Source of the DNA: WHSW01 sp963767285
GTDB lineage: Bacteria; Actinomycetota; Thermoleophilia; Solirubrobacterales; 70-9
Reading direction: 5' to 3'
Assembly: GCA_963767285.1 (NCBI GenBank)
Contig: CAVYDJ010000001.1
Span: 496,001 to 560,000, forward strand
Length of the DNA stretch: 64,000 bases
The translations under genes and the position numbers were made by a program. The notes beneath the pieces are model-generated. The model saw only the letters and a list, made by a program, of their open reading frames with translations. It was not told the origin of the DNA and ran no database searches. Positions 8,146-16,417 of the stretch are shown in pieces; position 1 is the first letter of the stretch, and every line of letters starts with the position of its first letter.

Positions 8146-9834
8146 CTAGTAGGTCCTCTCCATCGGTTGCCACTCGGTGATTGTGACGTCGGAGTAGCTG
8201 ATCTCCGGCCCGTCGCCGTTCAGGGTCAGATCGATGTGCTTGAGCCACTCCTCGTCGTTGCGCTCGGGGAAGTCGGTGCGGAACTGGGCGCCGCGGCTCT
8301 CGGTGCGATGCACGGCGCCGACGCACGCGCACTCGGCGCAGTCGAGCATGTAGCCGAGCTCGATCGCCCCGAGCACGTCCTGGTTGAAGACCGAGCCGTG
8401 ATCGTCGATGTAGCAGCTCTGCGCCTCCTCCTTGAGCCGCTTGACGATCTCGTGCGCCTTCTTGATCCCCTCCTCGTCGCGGAACACCGCGACGTACTTG
8501 TCCATCGTCTCCCCGAGCTCCTTGCGGATCTCGGAGACCCGACGGCCGGAGCCGCGCTCGCGGCCGATGACCTCGTCGATCATGCGCTGCTCGTCGGCGA
8601 GCACGGCCTTCGACGGCGTCCCGGCCTTGATCGCCTTGGCGCGGGTGGCCGCGTGGACGCCGGAGCGGCGGCCGAAGATCAGAGTGTCGAGCAGGGAGTT
8701 GGCGCCGAGCCGGTTGCCGCCGTGGACCGACACGCACGCGCACTCGCCCGCGGCATAGAGGCCGGGGATCTCGGTGGCGCCGTCCGCGTCGGTCTTGACG
8801 CCGCCCATCGTGTAGTGGTTGCCCGGCTTGATGTGGATCGGCTCCTGGGTGATGTCGACCCCGGCGAAGTCCCGGCCGACGAGGACGATCTCGCGCAGCG
8901 CCTCGTGGATGCGCTTCTTCGGCACGACGGTGATGTCGAGCGCGACGGTGCCGTCGGGGAAGCCGCGGCCCTCGTTGATCTCCGTCTGCTCGGCGCGGGA
9001 GACGACGTCGCGGGAGGCCAGCTCCATCTTGTTGGGCGCGTACTTCTCCATGAACCGCTCGCCATTGGCGTTGAGCAGGTGAGCCCCCTCGCCGCGGGCG
9101 CCCTCGGTGATCAGAAAGCCCTTGCCCGCCAGCGTCGTCGGGTGGTACTGGATCATCTCCATGTCCATCAGCGGCGCCCCGACGCGGTAGGCCTGGGCGA
9201 TCCCGTCGCCGGTGCAGATCAGCGCGTTGGTGGTCGGCTGCCAGGCCTGACCGTTGCCGCCGGTGGCGAGGATCACGTTCTTCGCCTCGAACAGCTCCAT
9301 CGAGCCGTCGCGGATGTTGCGAAGCACGGCGCCGACGCAGTTGCCGTCGTCGTCGAGGGTGAGCGCGGTGGTGAAGTACTCCTCGTAGCGGTGGACCGCG
9401 TCGGCGTACTTCATCAGCTGCTCGTAGAGGACGTGCATGATCGCCTGGCCGGTGATGTCGGCGACGTAGTAGGTGCGCGCCTGCGAGGCGCCGCCGAACG
9501 CGCGGGTGCCGAGCTTGCCCTCCTCGTTGCGGTGGAAGGGGACGCCGAGGTGCTCGAGGTGGAGGATCTCCTCCGGCGCCTCGCGGCACATGATCTCGAT
9601 CGCGTCCTGGTCGCCGAGGTAGTCGGAGCCCTTGATCGTGTCGAAGGCGTGCGACTCCCATGAGTCGCCCTCCTGAAGCGCCGCGTTGATCCCGCCCTGC
9701 GCGGCGTTGGAGTGCGAGCGCACCGGGTGGACCTTGGAGACGATGCCGACCGAGACGCCCTGCTCGGCGGCCGCCAGGGCGGCGCGCTGGCCGGCGAGGC
9801 CGGCTCCGATTACGAGTACGTCATGCCTGGGCAT
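8146..9834 (-). CDS. sdhA: Succinate dehydrogenase/fumarate reductase flavoprotein, from its internal ATG
   Basis: From ATG 9834 the product is 562 residues, the normal length for a stand-alone SdhA. It oxidises succinate to fumarate (or the reverse) with FAD. Visible signatures: the Rossmann start DVLVIGAGLAGQRAALAA, VRSHSNAAQGG whose His41 is where SdhA attaches FAD covalently, and GGNRLGANSLLD near the active-site arginine. It sits directly upstream of sdhB and the HdrB-like subunit. I list this start separately because the frame stays open into the patatin domain upstream; if translation can begin here, a normal SdhA is made either way. No strong ribosome site precedes the ATG. Confidence 0.85.
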   Translation of the reverse strand: MPRHDVLVIGAGLAGQRAALAAAEQGVSVGIVSKVHPVRSHSNAAQGGINAALQEGDSWESHAFDTIKGSDYLGDQDAIEIMCREAPEEILHLEHLGVPFHRNEEGKLGTRAFGGASQARTYYVADITGQAIMHVLYEQLMKYADAVHRYEEYFTTALTLDDDGNCVGAVLRNIRDGSMELFEAKNVILATGGNGQAWQPTTNALICTGDGIAQAYRVGAPLMDMEMIQYHPTTLAGKGFLITEGARGEGAHLLNANGERFMEKYAPNKMELASRDVVSRAEQTEINEGRGFPDGTVALDITVVPKKRIHEALREIVLVGRDFAGVDITQEPIHIKPGNHYTMGGVKTDADGATEIPGLYAAGECACVSVHGGNRLGANSLLDTLIFGRRSGVHAATRAKAIKAGTPSKAVLADEQRMIDEVIGRERGSGRRVSEIRKELGETMDKYVAVFRDEEGIKKAHEIVKRLKEEAQSCYIDDHGSVFNQDVLGAIELGYMLDCAECACVGAVHRTESRGAQFRTDFPERNDEEWLKHIDLTLNGDGPEISYSDVTITEWQPMERTY

Positions 9835-10782
9835 CGGCGCGATCCTATTGAAGCTCAGGGCCGCCAGCGCCGCGATCGCCGCGGTCAGGTCGCGCTCGCG
9901 CTCGGCGATCAGGCGCTCGCCGGTCAGCCGCAGCGCCCGCAGGTTGTCCTCGCTCGCGTCGTCGAGGTCGTCGCTGGCGCTGGTCAGCTCGGTCTGGAAC
10001 CGGAAGAAGCGCTCGACGCCCAGCAGCTGCGTGAGCTGATAGTCGACGACGTCGCTGGCGCCGTCGAAGACGACGTCGATCAGCGGCCGGGCCCACTCGA
10101 CCAGCCCCCAGTCCTTGACGTCGTCGTAGGGAAACGGGCGCGTCAGCTGTCCCGTGCCGAGCGAGACGAGGACGACCTCGGCGCCCGGCGAGTAGCGCAT
10201 GATCTCCGCCAGCGCGCACATCGCGGGGTTGACGGCGAACACCCCGCCGTCGATCAGCGGCCGGTCGGAGAGCAGCGCCGGCTCGAAATACGTCGGGGCC
10301 GAGGCGGTGGCGCGCGCCACGGCACGCAGCGGGAAGTCGCGGCTTGCATCCTCACGAGCGCGGGCGCTCTTGAAGAACTCGGGGCGGCGGCGCTCGGTGT
10401 CGTAGGAGGGGATGAGGAGGTCGGTGACCGTGTCGCGCAGCCGCGCCTCGCCGAGGTAGCGGCCGAGCACCTCCTCGAGCGCGTCGGCGTCGTACTTCTC
10501 GTCGCTGAGGCCCTCGACCGAGTGGATCCGCTGCCCGATTGTGCGCGAGAAGATCAGCGGTCCCTCCTGCTCATAGAGCGCGACGAGCTCCGCGGCGGGC
10601 AGGGCGTCCGGCTTGGCCAGCGCGCAGGCGAGGATGCCGCCGGTCGAGGTCCCGGCGATCAGGTCGAACACCGCAGCGGCGGGGCGCTCCATCCGCCGCT
10701 CGATCTCGGTCAGGACGAGGGCCGGAACGATGCCGCGGATGCCGCCGCCGTCGATCGAGAGGACATTGACCCGGCCGGCCAC
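8146..10782 (-). CDS. Patatin-like phospholipase in one continuous frame with SdhA flavoprotein
   Basis: Read as it stands, this is one 878-codon frame. Residues 1-316 are a patatin-like lipase: oxyanion-loop DGGGIRG, nucleophile elbow GTSTG and catalytic DGG (LIDGGVF). Such proteins hydrolyse acyl lipids at the membrane. The next 562 residues are a complete SdhA (next entry). There is no stop between them: the junction reads ALSFNRIAP then MPRHDVLVIG, with no linker. A TAG lies in the junction (AATAGG) but one register off. So this may be a true fusion, or two genes merged by loss of one base at the patatin end. The patatin start follows three bases after the M50 protease stop. Confidence 0.7.
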   Translation of the reverse strand: MAGRVNVLSIDGGGIRGIVPALVLTEIERRMERPAAAVFDLIAGTSTGGILACALAKPDALPAAELVALYEQEGPLIFSRTIGQRIHSVEGLSDEKYDADALEEVLGRYLGEARLRDTVTDLLIPSYDTERRRPEFFKSARAREDASRDFPLRAVARATASAPTYFEPALLSDRPLIDGGVFAVNPAMCALAEIMRYSPGAEVVLVSLGTGQLTRPFPYDDVKDWGLVEWARPLIDVVFDGASDVVDYQLTQLLGVERFFRFQTELTSASDDLDDASEDNLRALRLTGERLIAERERDLTAAIAALAALSFNRIAPMPRHDVLVIGAGLAGQRAALAAAEQGVSVGIVSKVHPVRSHSNAAQGGINAALQEGDSWESHAFDTIKGSDYLGDQDAIEIMCREAPEEILHLEHLGVPFHRNEEGKLGTRAFGGASQARTYYVADITGQAIMHVLYEQLMKYADAVHRYEEYFTTALTLDDDGNCVGAVLRNIRDGSMELFEAKNVILATGGNGQAWQPTTNALICTGDGIAQAYRVGAPLMDMEMIQYHPTTLAGKGFLITEGARGEGAHLLNANGERFMEKYAPNKMELASRDVVSRAEQTEINEGRGFPDGTVALDITVVPKKRIHEALREIVLVGRDFAGVDITQEPIHIKPGNHYTMGGVKTDADGATEIPGLYAAGECACVSVHGGNRLGANSLLDTLIFGRRSGVHAATRAKAIKAGTPSKAVLADEQRMIDEVIGRERGSGRRVSEIRKELGETMDKYVAVFRDEEGIKKAHEIVKRLKEEAQSCYIDDHGSVFNQDVLGAIELGYMLDCAECACVGAVHRTESRGAQFRTDFPERNDEEWLKHIDLTLNGDGPEISYSDVTITEWQPMERTY

Positions 10783-10785
10783 GCG

Positions 10786-11958
10786 CTACTTGCGGTTGAG
10801 GGCGTCGCGCAGCGCCCGGCCGACCTGGTCGGCGGTGATCACGCCGCGCAGGCGTCCCTCCGCGTCGACCGCGGCCAGTCCACCGAGCCGCCGCAGGGCG
10901 TCGTTGCCGAGCAGCGACTCGAGCGGCGCGTCGTCGCGGACCCGCAGCGTTCCCGAGGAATCGAGCTCGAACACCTCGCCGACGGTCTGCGAGGCGCGCC
11001 TGGCCTCCGGGATGCCGTCGGCGGTCTCGCGGACGAGCAGGCCGCGGAAGTGGTCACCCGCGTCGACGACCGGGAACCAGGGCCAGCGGTAGCGCAGGAA
11101 GTACTCGTCGATCGCCCGCTCGATGCTGGTGTCCTCGCTGATGGAGACCGGGTCCGCGTCCATCACGTCGGCGACGCTGATTCCGCCGATCCGGCTCGAG
11201 AACTCCGACTGCATCGCATAGCCGCGCGCCGACTGGCCCAGGATGAACCCGACCAGCGCCATCCAGATGCCGGTGATCACGACCCCCTGGATGACGAGCA
11301 GGACGCCGAGGCCGATCAGCAGGTACGAGAAGCCGCGGCCGAGGTTGGCGGCAAAGCGGGTGGCGCGATTCTGGTTCCCGGTCAGCTTCCAGGCGATCGC
11401 CCGGGCGATCCGCCCGCCGTCGAGCGGGAAGGCGGGGATCAGGTTGAAGACGAGGACGAGGATGTTGATGCTGGCCAGCCAGGCGACCATCGTCAGCAGT
11501 CCGGAGGTGCCCGCGTCGGACTCGACCAGCATCGCGTCCCAGAACTCCTGGCCGCCGGCCGCGGCGACCCCGACCGCGATGCAGAGCGCTGCGATGACGA
11601 GCGTCACCGCCGGTCCGGCCACCGCGATCTTGAACTCGGTCCCCGGCGAGTCGGAGTCCTTGCTCATCTTCGCGACGCCGCCGAACAGCCACAGCGTGAT
11701 CTCGGTGATCGGAATCCCGCGGCGGTTGGCGACCACCGCGTGGCCGAGCTCGTGCAGCAGGATCGAGGCGAAGAAGGCGAGCGCCGAGGCGACCGCGAGC
11801 AGATACGGATCGGAGTCGGACTGCTCGGCTCCGAGCACGTCGCGGTAGAAGCCCGAGAGCCAGAGGATGATGAGGAAGAGGACGAAGAACCACGAGTAGT
11901 CGACGCCGATCCGGATTCCACGGATGCGAAACAGCGTCAGCTGGCCCTTCGGTCCCAT
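10786..11958 (-). CDS. M50 (site-2 protease) family metalloprotease with CBS pair
   Basis: A 390-residue membrane protein. HELGH at residues 69-73 is the zinc motif; FPLDGGR at 178-184 supplies the third ligand in a later helix, the S2P/Rip fold. These proteases cut substrates inside the membrane, often anti-sigma factors. The last ~140 residues form a CBS pair (from about SVADVMDADP), as in nucleotide-gated SpoIVFB-type members. It has no PDZ domain. It heads a minus-strand run into patatin-SdhA, sdhB and the HdrB-like gene with gaps of 0-5 bases. Substrate unknown. Confidence 0.9.
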   Translation of the reverse strand: MGPKGQLTLFRIRGIRIGVDYSWFFVLFLIILWLSGFYRDVLGAEQSDSDPYLLAVASALAFFASILLHELGHAVVANRRGIPITEITLWLFGGVAKMSKDSDSPGTEFKIAVAGPAVTLVIAALCIAVGVAAAGGQEFWDAMLVESDAGTSGLLTMVAWLASINILVLVFNLIPAFPLDGGRIARAIAWKLTGNQNRATRFAANLGRGFSYLLIGLGVLLVIQGVVITGIWMALVGFILGQSARGYAMQSEFSSRIGGISVADVMDADPVSISEDTSIERAIDEYFLRYRWPWFPVVDAGDHFRGLLVRETADGIPEARRASQTVGEVFELDSSGTLRVRDDAPLESLLGNDALRRLGGLAAVDAEGRLRGVITADQVGRALRDALNRK

Positions 11959-12013
11959 GCACTAATCGTAGGCTGCGGCTACTTCGCGCCCCTGGCGGGA
12001 CGGCTAAGCGCGA

Positions 12014-12922
12014 CTACTGGAGCAGGATGCCGGTGAACGACACGTTCGTGGGATTGAACGAGTCCGCGTTGGTTGCGGCGTCGCCGCGCAGGCGGATCGT
12101 GTGATTCCCCGCGGTCACCGGGAGGATCCCGGAGAGTCTCGGCTGCGTGCGTTCTGGGCCGCCGCCGCAGGGGCACGACGCTCCCAGGGTCACGGTCGAG
12201 CCCGGGACGAGCGTGTTGTCGACGTAGAGCGCGAGGTCGAGCTGACACGCCGCCGCGCACCCCAGCTCGGCAAACAGCGACACCATCACCAGCAGGCGGC
12301 CGCTGCGAGGAATGGTCTGGTTCGCGAACACCAGGTCGAATGGAGTTCCGGAGAGGTTGGGGGTGGTCGAGACCGCGAAGCCGTGCGAGATTTGACCGGC
12401 GGCGAAGTCCTCGGCGAGCAGCGTTCCGTTCGCCACCTTGGAGGAGTCGACCGCGCCGGCGGCGAGGTCCTCGGCGAGCAGGGTCTCGTTCGCCACCTTG
12501 GAGGAGTCGACCGCGCCGGCGGCGAGGTCCTCGGCGAGCAGGGTCTCGTTCGCCACCTTGGAGGAGTCGACCGCGCTGTTGGCGAGCTTGTCGCCGTTGA
12601 TCTCGCCCTGGCCGATCTTGTCGCCGATCACCGAGCCGGGCGCCAGCTGGGTCGAGCCAACCGCGCCGGCGCCGAGCTCGGCGGCGGTGATCGTGCCGTC
12701 GACGATCTTCGTCGCGTCGACCGAGCTCGCCTGCAGCTTCGGAGCGCTGACGGCGTTGGCCGCGATCGCCTTGCCCTTGACGGCGCCGTCAGCGAGGTCG
12801 TTGGACTTGACCTGCTTCTGGCCGGGGAGGGCGAGCGCGGTGCCGCTGAGAGCGACGAACAGGGCGAGGTAGCCGACGATGTGCGATTGGAGGTGGGTGC
12901 GAATCCGCGACGAGAGCGGCAT
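12014..12922 (-). CDS. Secreted repeat protein with hydrophobic N-terminus
   Basis: A 302-residue protein. An N-terminal hydrophobic helix (about residues 14-32, ending ALALPGQ) is a signal or anchor. Residues 36-180 are short Ala/Val/Asp/Lys repeats of about ten residues (NDLADGAVKG, KAIAANAVSA and so on), including three almost identical 20-residue units at 117-176. The final ~120 residues look like a beta-sandwich with paired cysteines (CAAAC, CPC). This head-repeat-tail layout resembles a surface-protein type I associate with Solirubrobacterales, probably a stalk with an exposed domain. Function unknown. It lies 26 bases downstream of the acyl-CoA dehydrogenase gene. Confidence 0.75.
   Translation of the reverse strand: MPLSSRIRTHLQSHIVGYLALFVALSGTALALPGQKQVKSNDLADGAVKGKAIAANAVSAPKLQASSVDATKIVDGTITAAELGAGAVGSTQLAPGSVIGDKIGQGEINGDKLANSAVDSSKVANETLLAEDLAAGAVDSSKVANETLLAEDLAAGAVDSSKVANGTLLAEDFAAGQISHGFAVSTTPNLSGTPFDLVFANQTIPRSGRLLVMVSLFAELGCAAACQLDLALYVDNTLVPGSTVTLGASCPCGGGPERTQPRLSGILPVTAGNHTIRLRGDAATNADSFNPTNVSFTGILLQ
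12395..12574 (-). repeat. Three tandem 60-base in-frame repeats
   Basis: Three head-to-tail 60-base units, the first two identical over nearly their full length, encode the 20-residue units AVDSSKVANETLLAEDLAAG, the third with Gly for Glu and Phe for Leu. The unit length is a multiple of three, so copy-number change keeps the frame. Low divergence points to recent duplication. Confidence 0.9.
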
Positions 12923-12948
12923 GTCCTCAATTCAACACCCTGTCGCGC

Positions 12949-14616
12949 CTAATTCAAAACCCTGTGGCGCTCGATGATCCGGCCGAAGTCGGTGCCCGGA
13001 GGCAGGGTGCCGAAGGCGCGGCCCCAGTCGCCGCCGAGGCGTGAGGCACAGAACGCGTCGGCGACGGCCGGGTCGCCGTAGCGGACCAGCAGCGAGCCCT
13101 GGAGGACGAGCGCCATCCGCTCGACCACGCGGCGGGCGCGAGCCTCGATCTCGGCCATGTCGCCGAGCTCCTCACGGAGGGAGGCCGCCGCCGCGTCGAG
13201 GCGCGGGTCCGCGCCGGCCGCCTGGTCCACCTCGCCGAAGTACGCCTCCAGGGCCTCGGGGCCGCGGACCATCGCCCGCAGCACGTCGAGGCACTGGACG
13301 TTGCCCGAGCCCTCCCAGATCGAGTTCAGCGGCGACTCCCGATAGAGCCTGGGCATGCCGGACTCCTCGACGTAGCCGTTGCCGCCGAAGCACTCGAGCG
13401 CCTCGCCGGAGTGCGGTACCGCCCGCTTGCAGAGCCAGTACTTGAGGACCGCGTTCGAGATCCGCTTGAACTGGGTGGCCTGCTCGTCACCGGCGATCGA
13501 CTGGTCGTAGGCCCGCGCGAGGCGCATCGCGCCGATCGTCGCCGCCTCGGACTCGATCGCGAGGTCGGCGAGGACGTTGCGCATGAGGGGCTGGTCGATC
13601 AGCAGCTTGCCGAACGCGGCCCGCTGCGAGGTGTGGTGGATCGCGTTGGCGACCGCTGACCGCATCCCGGCCGACGCGCCGAGACAACAGTCAAGGCGGG
13701 TGTGGTTGACCATCTCGATGATCGTCGGCACGCCGCGCCCCTCCTCGCCGACCATCCGCGCCCAGGTGCCGCGGAACTCGACCTCGCTCGAGGCGTTGGA
13801 GCGGTTGCCGAGCTTGTCCTTGAGCCGCTGGATGTGGATCGGGTTGCGCTCGCCGTCCGGGGTGAACCGGGGCATGAAGAAGCACGACAGCCCGCCCTCG
13901 GCCTGCGCGAGGACCAGGAAGGCGTCGCACATCGGCGCCGACATGAACCACTTGTGTCCGTTGAGCTCGTACTCGCCGCCGCCGCCGCCGCCGTTGAGCG
14001 GCGTCGCCGTTGTCATGTTGGTGCGAACGTCCGAGCCGCCCTGCTTTTCCGTCATCCCCATGCCGCACAGGGCGCCCGGCTTCTGGTCGGCCGGCCGCAG
14101 CTCGGGGTCGTAGATGGTCGAGGTGAAGCGCGGCTCCCACTCCTCCGCCAGTTCCGGCTGCTTGCGCAGCGCCGGGATCACGGAGTAGGTCATCGACAGC
14201 GGGCAGCCGACGCCGGCCTCGGCCTGGCCGGCGATCGACATCCCGGCCCGCGCAACGTGGGCCCCCGGCTGCGGCTCGCGCCAGGGAAGCGCATGCGCGC
14301 CGTGGGCGACGCCGGCGCCGAGGAGCTCGTGCCAGGAGGGGTGGAACTCGACCTCGTCGATGCGGTTGCCGAACCGATCGTGGGTCTTGAGCTTCGGCGG
14401 GTTCTCGTTCGCCTCCGCGCCCCAACGGATTGCGCGGGCGGAGCCGGCGAAGGCGCCGACCTCGCTGACCTGCGACTCGGCCCAGTCTCCGCCCTCGCGG
14501 CGCAGCGCCGCCTTCAGGACGTTGTCGGCCTCATAGGTGTTGTAGTCCTCGAGTGGCGTCGCCTGGTTGGCGACCTCGTGGGTGGCGGCGGTTGCGTGGC
14601 GCTCAAGCGTGGACAC
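12949..14616 (-). CDS. Acyl-CoA dehydrogenase, AidB-like
   Basis: A 555-residue flavoprotein of the acyl-CoA dehydrogenase superfamily. The length, the opening ATHEVANQATPLEDYN, the central GMGMTEKQGGSDVRTN and the later ECFGGNGYVEESGMPRLYRE are typical of the AidB branch rather than of ~380-residue fatty acid enzymes. E. coli AidB belongs to the alkylation response, has weak isovaleryl-CoA dehydrogenase activity and binds DNA; whether this protein does any of these is open. It overlaps the TetR gene by 14 bases and is almost certainly under its control. A Gly stretch (six in a row) at about residue 210 is unusual. Confidence 0.88.
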   Translation of the reverse strand: MSTLERHATAATHEVANQATPLEDYNTYEADNVLKAALRREGGDWAESQVSEVGAFAGSARAIRWGAEANENPPKLKTHDRFGNRIDEVEFHPSWHELLGAGVAHGAHALPWREPQPGAHVARAGMSIAGQAEAGVGCPLSMTYSVIPALRKQPELAEEWEPRFTSTIYDPELRPADQKPGALCGMGMTEKQGGSDVRTNMTTATPLNGGGGGGEYELNGHKWFMSAPMCDAFLVLAQAEGGLSCFFMPRFTPDGERNPIHIQRLKDKLGNRSNASSEVEFRGTWARMVGEEGRGVPTIIEMVNHTRLDCCLGASAGMRSAVANAIHHTSQRAAFGKLLIDQPLMRNVLADLAIESEAATIGAMRLARAYDQSIAGDEQATQFKRISNAVLKYWLCKRAVPHSGEALECFGGNGYVEESGMPRLYRESPLNSIWEGSGNVQCLDVLRAMVRGPEALEAYFGEVDQAAGADPRLDAAAASLREELGDMAEIEARARRVVERMALVLQGSLLVRYGDPAVADAFCASRLGGDWGRAFGTLPPGTDFGRIIERHRVLN

Positions 14617-15232
14617 GGGTGGGCTCCCTTCCGGTTACCGATCGAATACAGAAGTCTCTCAGCGAGTCGATCAGCGACTCGGGGTCGTGGGCCGCGGTGG
14701 TGGGGGAGACGGGCCCGACCAGCGCCTCGCCGATCGCCCCGACCAGCGCCGCGGCGCTGGTCGCCGGGTCCTGGGCCGGCAGCTCGCCGCTCTCCACGCC
14801 GGCGGCGATCACGTCGGCGAACGCGTCGCGGTAGGCGCGGCGGAAGGTCAGGCGCTCCGCCTCGACGGCGGGGTCGACCGGTTCAGCGATCAGGGCCCAG
14901 GCGAGCCGGCGGCCGCGCAGGGCGCGGCGCGCGAACGTCTCGACCGCCGCTGCGATCCGCGTCGCCGCGGATGCGTCGGAATCGGCAGCGGCTTCGACCA
15001 CCGCGTCGACCTCATGCTGCGACGCGTTGCGGAACACCTCCGCGAACAGGTCGGCCTTGGAGGGGAAGTGGCGGTAGACAGTCCCCGTCGCCACCCCGGC
15101 CTTCGCGGCGACCGCGGCGACCTGCGCCTCGGCGTACCCGCCGTGGGCAATCAGCTCGCGGGCGGCGGCGACGATCCGCCCGCGAACCTCCGCCTTACGC
15201 GCCTCGGTCCGCTCCGTCGGTCGGTAGGCCAC
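14603..15232 (-). CDS. TetR-family regulator of the AidB-like operon
   Basis: A 209-residue TetR repressor: N-terminal helix-turn-helix (GYAEAQVAAVAAKAGVATGT, then VYRHFPSKADLF) and a helical ligand-binding C-terminus. The start is GTG 15232; an in-frame TGA at 15245-15247 rules out a longer product. The start codon lies inside a near-perfect palindrome, so the protein probably represses its own operon. Overlap with the acyl-CoA dehydrogenase gene suggests an acyl-CoA or related inducer. An AAGGAG stretch lies ~22 bases upstream, too far for a normal ribosome site, so the message may be leaderless. Confidence 0.9.
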   Translation of the reverse strand: MAYRPTERTEARKAEVRGRIVAAARELIAHGGYAEAQVAAVAAKAGVATGTVYRHFPSKADLFAEVFRNASQHEVDAVVEAAADSDASAATRIAAAVETFARRALRGRRLAWALIAEPVDPAVEAERLTFRRAYRDAFADVIAAGVESGELPAQDPATSAAALVGAIGEALVGPVSPTTAAHDPESLIDSLRDFCIRSVTGREPTRVHA

Positions 15233-15264
15233 ACAAGAAGTGAATCACTGTTCACTCCTTGTGT
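15231..15264. promoter_or_regulatory. TetR operator palindrome
   Basis: Two 14-base arms, ACACAAGAAGTGAA and TTCACTCCTTGTGT, form an inverted repeat with one mismatch around the spacer TCACTG. It covers the GTG start of the TetR gene, and the size suits a TetR dimer or pair of dimers. Binding is inferred from position and symmetry. Confidence 0.75.
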
Positions 15265-15271
15265 CAAGCGG

Positions 15272-15571
15272 TCAGGCGGCCGCGGCGGGCTGCGGGTCCG
15301 GGCGGACGATCACGGTGTCGGCGATCGGCAGCACCTCGTCGGCCGGCATCCCGACCTCGTCGGCGTGGCGCCGGACTGCGTCCGCGTCCGAGGCCTCATA
15401 GATGCACACCGTGCCCAGCTCTCCGCTTTCCTCCTGGACGACGTAGCTGCGGATCCAGCGGATCTCGTCCGGGAAGTCGCTCTCGGCCACTTCCTTCGAC
15501 CGCTCGGCGGCCGCGCCGAGCTCCTCCGGCGTCTTCCACCCCTTGTTGCGGCGGATCATGAACAGGTCCAT
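15272..15571 (-). CDS. DUF4242-like small protein
   Basis: A 99-residue alpha-beta protein starting MDLFMIRRNKGWKTPEEL, with the core WIRSYVVQEESGELGTVCIYEASDADAVRRHA, which resembles the DUF4242 family (ferredoxin-like fold, role unknown). It ends just upstream of the TetR operator and starts 36 bases from the crotonase stop. It may be an operon member with the crotonase and GST-like genes, or a separate unit. No metal ligands stand out. Confidence 0.78.
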   Translation of the reverse strand: MDLFMIRRNKGWKTPEELGAAAERSKEVAESDFPDEIRWIRSYVVQEESGELGTVCIYEASDADAVRRHADEVGMPADEVLPIADTVIVRPDPQPAAAA

Positions 15572-15607
15572 CCAAACCCTCCTCTTGGTGACTGCGGACT
15601 CATCGTT

Positions 15608-16417
15608 TCACGACGACCTAAGGCGTTGCGAAAACTCGGCCGGCTGCCCGCTCATCGCCGCGGTCACGGCGGCGATCTGGTTCGGGCTGGCGATCAGCTC
15701 CTTCTGCAGCTCGGCCTCGAGCGCCAGCCCGTCGGCGGCAGAGAGCTTCGGGACCTCGGTGGCGAGTCGCTTCGCGCGGCGGATCGCGTCGGGCGACCGG
15801 GTCGCGATCTCGGCCGCGAGCGCCGACGCCGCCGCCAGGGGATCGGCTTCGATCCGGGTCACCAACCCGAGCGTCAGGGCTTCGTCCGCCTCGACCGTCC
15901 GTGCCGTGTAGGCGAGCTCGCGGGCGACGTCGTCGCCGACGAGACGGGGGAGCGTCTGCCACAGGCTCATATCGGGGATCAGCCCGTAGTGGATCTCCTT
16001 GACCGACAGCTTCGTGTCGTGCGCCGCCAGGCGGATGTCGGCCCCGAGTGCGATCTGCAACCCGCCGCCGATGCAGGCGCCGCGCAGCGCGGCGATCACC
16101 GGCACGTCGAGCTCGCGCCAGCCGTAGGCGACCCGCTGGGCGTAGTTGGCGATCGAGCCCTCCACGGAGGCGAACCCGTCGCCGGCGAGGTCGCCGTTGC
16201 CCTCCGCGAAGCTCTTGAAGTCGAGACCGGCGCAGAAGCTCGGACCGTCGCCGGAGAGCACCACCACGCGGACCTCGCTGGCAGAGCTCAGCTCGTCGAG
16301 CGCCTCGTTGAGCGCGACGAACATCCGCCAGTCGAGCCCGTTGTGTTTGTCGCCGCGCGTCATCCGCACGTCCGCGACGTGATCCGCGACGTCGATGACG
16401 ACGCGGTCGCTATCCAC
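15608..16417 (-). CDS. Crotonase-family enzyme (enoyl-CoA hydratase-like)
   Basis: A 269-residue crotonase fold acting on an acyl-CoA thioester. The two oxyanion-hole segments are clear: DGPSFCAGLDFKSF (about 56-69) and GACIGGGLQIALGADIRLA. The Asp-rich DMSLWQTLPRLVG stretch and lack of one of the paired catalytic glutamates of true hydratases suggest an isomerase or hydrolase rather than a classical beta-oxidation hydratase; the exact reaction is open. Its first bases overlap the GST-like gene by eight, so they are coupled. Confidence 0.88.
   Translation of the reverse strand: MDSDRVVIDVADHVADVRMTRGDKHNGLDWRMFVALNEALDELSSASEVRVVVLSGDGPSFCAGLDFKSFAEGNGDLAGDGFASVEGSIANYAQRVAYGWRELDVPVIAALRGACIGGGLQIALGADIRLAAHDTKLSVKEIHYGLIPDMSLWQTLPRLVGDDVARELAYTARTVEADEALTLGLVTRIEADPLAAASALAAEIATRSPDAIRRAKRLATEVPKLSAADGLALEAELQKELIASPNQIAAVTAAMSGQPAEFSQRLRSS

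Noticed and set aside
9712..12036. Plus-strand frame of ~770 codons over patatin/M50 genes
   Set aside because: Opposite strand of two well-supported genes; Asp/Arg/Gln-rich nonsense.
12395..12574. CRISPR-like array
   Set aside because: The units are contiguous with no spacers and encode protein repeats in frame.
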